DNA from: Pseudomonas sp. NFR16
Lineage (GTDB): Bacteria > Pseudomonadota > Gammaproteobacteria > Pseudomonadales > Pseudomonadaceae
Assembly: GCF_900108875.1 (NCBI RefSeq)
Contig: NZ_FNYJ01000004.1
Coordinates: 34,681 to 98,680 of the forward strand
DNA length: 64,000 nucleotides
Direction: 5' to 3'
The number at the start of each line of letters is the position of its first letter. Position 1 is the first letter of the stretch. The position numbers and the translations under genes were made by a program. The notes below the pieces were generated by a model. It saw only the letters and a program-made list of their open reading frames with translations, ran no database searches and was not told the origin of the DNA. Below, one piece after another: positions 62,180 to 64,000 of the stretch.

Positions 62180-62929
62180 TCAGCTCCGCGCAATCAATGA
62201 CACGGCCGGGAAGCCGCCGAAGGGCAATTCGTTGTTCGCACCCCACCGAGGTTCACAGCCAGTGGTGAGCAGTCCATTGCATTCATCTTGCTCGGGGTTG
62301 TCTGTCCGGTTGCCATCTATGTCGAAGTATGGACCGGTGTAACCACAGTTCGGGCCGCGATATCCGCCGGTCATGCACCAGTGGCATAGAGTGGTCATTT
62401 GCCGGCCGATGCTCTCACCGCCAACATCGCCAGGACTGGCCAACTCCCATGACACTGTCGCTCCGTCTTCAGAGGTCTTCTGGTCCAAATACCAGACCTC
62501 AATTGATTCCTGAGCCGGGTCGGCATTCGGATTTCCCGTGGGGAAGTTGGCCGCATCGATGTATTGCGCCAGCGTAGTTCGCATCGTGAGCTTGAAATCA
62601 AGCAGGTCCTGGAAGGCGAGACACAGCGCGGTGATCCTGCCGCTGACGTTGCCAACCGAAAGTGTCGGACGCACCGCTGTGCCGTCGCCGGTGGCCTGGA
62701 TGCCGTCGATCTGCATCGGCCAGGCACTGTACTCATTACCCTGCCACCAGATCGCCTTGGCAGGCAGCTGATCGGCGTCGGCGCCAGCAGCAAGCAACTC
62801 GGCGGCCGTGTGCGGTATCGCGTGTCCATGGAAGCGCAGCACGTCGGCGCCGTAGTCGCTGCCATCCAATTCGAACAGCAATACTTCACTGCCAGGCTCA
62901 AGCGTCTGGATTTTTTGGATCAGTGACAT
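62180..62929 (-). CDS. Phage minor tail protein L
   Basis: The 249-residue protein matches lambda gpL. The C-terminal part has four cysteines (CHWC, NCGY, DEC, TGC regions) that in lambda gpL hold an iron-sulfur cluster. AGG precedes the ATG at 62929; a TTG two codons earlier is less likely. It lies between M and K. Confidence 0.92.
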   Translation of the reverse strand: MSLIQKIQTLEPGSEVLLFELDGSDYGADVLRFHGHAIPHTAAELLAAGADADQLPAKAIWWQGNEYSAWPMQIDGIQATGDGTAVRPTLSVGNVSGRITALCLAFQDLLDFKLTMRTTLAQYIDAANFPTGNPNADPAQESIEVWYLDQKTSEDGATVSWELASPGDVGGESIGRQMTTLCHWCMTGGYRGPNCGYTGPYFDIDGNRTDNPEQDECNGLLTTGCEPRWGANNELPFGGFPAVSLIARS

Positions 62930-62936
62930 CGGCAAC

Positions 62937-63275
62937 CTATGGAAGAAAGGACTGAGTGAACGTGGTGGTCAGCGTGTAAAACCCGGCACCGGCCGGCGAT
63001 ACTGCGGGGGCTGAAGCGCGGTAAAAGCCCAGCTCGCCCAGTGGCGGTGTCCAAAAGAACGATTTGACCCCGGCGTGGCGATCGAGGAATTGCTTGATCT
63101 CAAGCGCCACCGGCTCCTTGACCACGAATGTTAGCGGCCATGACTCTTCCTTGTTGTTGGGACCGTCGCCCACGACCTGTTCGTAGCCGCTGCCAAATTT
63201 GCTAGACCGGGTGCGATACTCGGGGTTGCTTGTGGCTCCAAGCCTCTCGCACCAGGTGAATGTTTCAACGGGCAT
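62937..63275 (-). CDS. Phage minor tail protein M
   Basis: The 112-residue protein matches the lambda gpM/DUF family (TFTWCERLGATSNPEYRTRS, then WTPPLG). It overlaps the tape-measure stop by 11 bases. It is part of the tail-tip assembly. Confidence 0.92.
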   Translation of the reverse strand: MPVETFTWCERLGATSNPEYRTRSSKFGSGYEQVVGDGPNNKEESWPLTFVVKEPVALEIKQFLDRHAGVKSFFWTPPLGELGFYRASAPAVSPAGAGFYTLTTTFTQSFLP

Positions 63276-64000
63276 TTACAACCCTCCAAATGGCGCCACC
63301 CGGGCGTAGCTCTTCGGCGATCGCCTGCTGTGCACCACGCTTCGCTGTATCAGCGTAAGCCTGACCTACAGCCTTCGCATCGCGGTCAGAAGCGTTGCTG
63401 CCGCCGCCGTCCACTGTGAAGTTCTGCTGAATGACAACTGAGCCGTTCGACGCGGGAGCCGAAGTTCCGGCACCGGCAGAAGACAACCCAACGTAGCCGC
63501 CCTCCGCATAGCCGGGCTTGCCCGATTTGTTCAACTGCTCCAGGTATTGGCGCATGCCTGGCTGCTGAACCACTTCCTTGCGGATGACGACCTCACCGCC
63601 GTGCACAACGCCCATCGGTTCGTATTTGCCGCCGTCACCGGTGTAGCCGCCATCCCAGTGCTGGGAAGAAAGCCAGCTCTGATAAGCAGATCCCGTGTAT
63701 CCCGCCTGGGTCGAACCTGCTGAGCCGCCACTGCCGAATAATGCTCCTGCCGCAGTCGAGGCAATGCCAAAAAGCGCTTTCAGACCGGATGACGCCGCCT
63801 GCCGTGCCTCGATCCGCACCAGATCCGCGATGATCGACTTGGCGAAGTCGCCGAACGACGCCTTGCCCGTCAACGCGAAGTTGACGATGGCGTCTTCCAT
63901 TCCGCCGAACGCGTTCGAGAACAGGTTCTTCGTCTGGCCTGCGACATCTTTCGCGCTTTGCAGATAATCCTGATACGCCGCCGATGCGCCATTGGTCCAA
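63265..64000 (-). CDS. Phage tail tape-measure protein, C-terminal part (partial)
   Basis: About 245 residues remain; the gene runs off the right edge (frame open to 63999). The end matches the lambda gpH/TMP family (FGGMEDAIVNFALTGKASFG, then DFAKSIIADLVRIEARQAAS). A Gly/Ser-rich region follows. The 5' part is missing only because of the window. Confidence 0.93.
   Translation of the reverse strand, partial: WTNGASAAYQDYLQSAKDVAGQTKNLFSNAFGGMEDAIVNFALTGKASFGDFAKSIIADLVRIEARQAASSGLKALFGIASTAAGALFGSGGSAGSTQAGYTGSAYQSWLSSQHWDGGYTGDGGKYEPMGVVHGGEVVIRKEVVQQPGMRQYLEQLNKSGKPGYAEGGYVGLSSAGAGTSAPASNGSVVIQQNFTVDGGGSNASDRDAKAVGQAYADTAKRGAQQAIAEELRPGGAIWRVVNAR

Larger units (their letters stand above)
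49962..64000. mobile_element. Lambdoid prophage, tail end (continues past the window)
   Basis: From the right edge leftwards on the minus strand the order is tape measure, M, L, K, I, J, fibres and a cargo region, ending beside ssrA. This matches the late end of lambda, where the tail-fibre side meets one attachment site. ssrA 3' ends are common phage targets. No integrase is present in this part. The exact left border is inferred; the KGG and neighbouring genes could be host or phage. Confidence 0.8.

Overview
The window is a piece of a Pseudomonas chromosome; gene order and protein style fit the P. syringae / P. fluorescens lineage. Evidence: the block secG-tRNA-Leu-tRNA-fMet-rimP-nusA-infB-rbfA-truB-rpsO-pnp, the grpE-dnaK-dnaJ-dapB-carA-carB-greA run, omlA/bamE divergent from fur, an lldR/lldP-lldD-dld lactate locus, Pseudomonas-type REP elements, and the tmRNA tag ANDETYGEQALAA. 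Base composition is high in G+C, so several long open antisense frames lie opposite real genes. The species is inferred.

Region 1 (1-9.7 kb) is signalling and stress genes, nearly all on the minus strand. It holds a PAS-GGDEF diguanylate cyclase paired with a receiver-CheC protein, a Dps-like protein lacking the ferroxidase ligands, a stand-alone receiver, a membrane CACHE-like GGDEF-EAL protein, a FixJ-type regulator with its membrane histidine kinase, and a secreted BON-domain protein with a good sigma-54 promoter. Similar TACTC/GAGTA palindromes precede the Dps-like gene and the GGDEF-EAL gene.

Region 2 (9.9-39.8 kb) is core housekeeping. It covers transcription and translation factors, triose-phosphate isomerase, GlmM, FolP, FtsH, RlmE, a CRM-domain ribosome-assembly factor, GreA, carbamoyl-phosphate synthase, DapB, the DnaK chaperone system with two sigma-32 promoters, RecN, Fur, BamE, an RnfH-like protein and RatA. 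Three intrinsic terminators stand in a row between the initiator tRNA and rimP.

Region 3 (39.8-49.5 kb) holds an SNF-family sodium symporter, SmpB, and the L-/D-lactate utilisation locus with a palindromic GntR-type operator, then a small secreted protein and ssrA (tmRNA).

Region 4 (49.96-64.0 kb, running off the right edge) is the tail end of a lambdoid prophage that appears to be inserted at the 3' end of ssrA. Reading leftwards on the minus strand it gives tape measure (partial), M, L, K, a cargo (moron) cassette, I, J, two small tail proteins with related N-termini, a tail fibre, a second short fibre with a related C-terminus, small tail/lysis-region genes, and a cargo region next to ssrA. 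No integrase lies between ssrA and the tail genes, so by the lambda plan it should be at the far end, outside the window. A stem-loop plus T-run plus strong ribosome-binding-site module occurs three times, before I, before J and before the last late gene. The most novel-looking items are this repeated module, the K-I cargo cassette, the fibre C-terminal duplication and the ferroxidase-less Dps-like protein.
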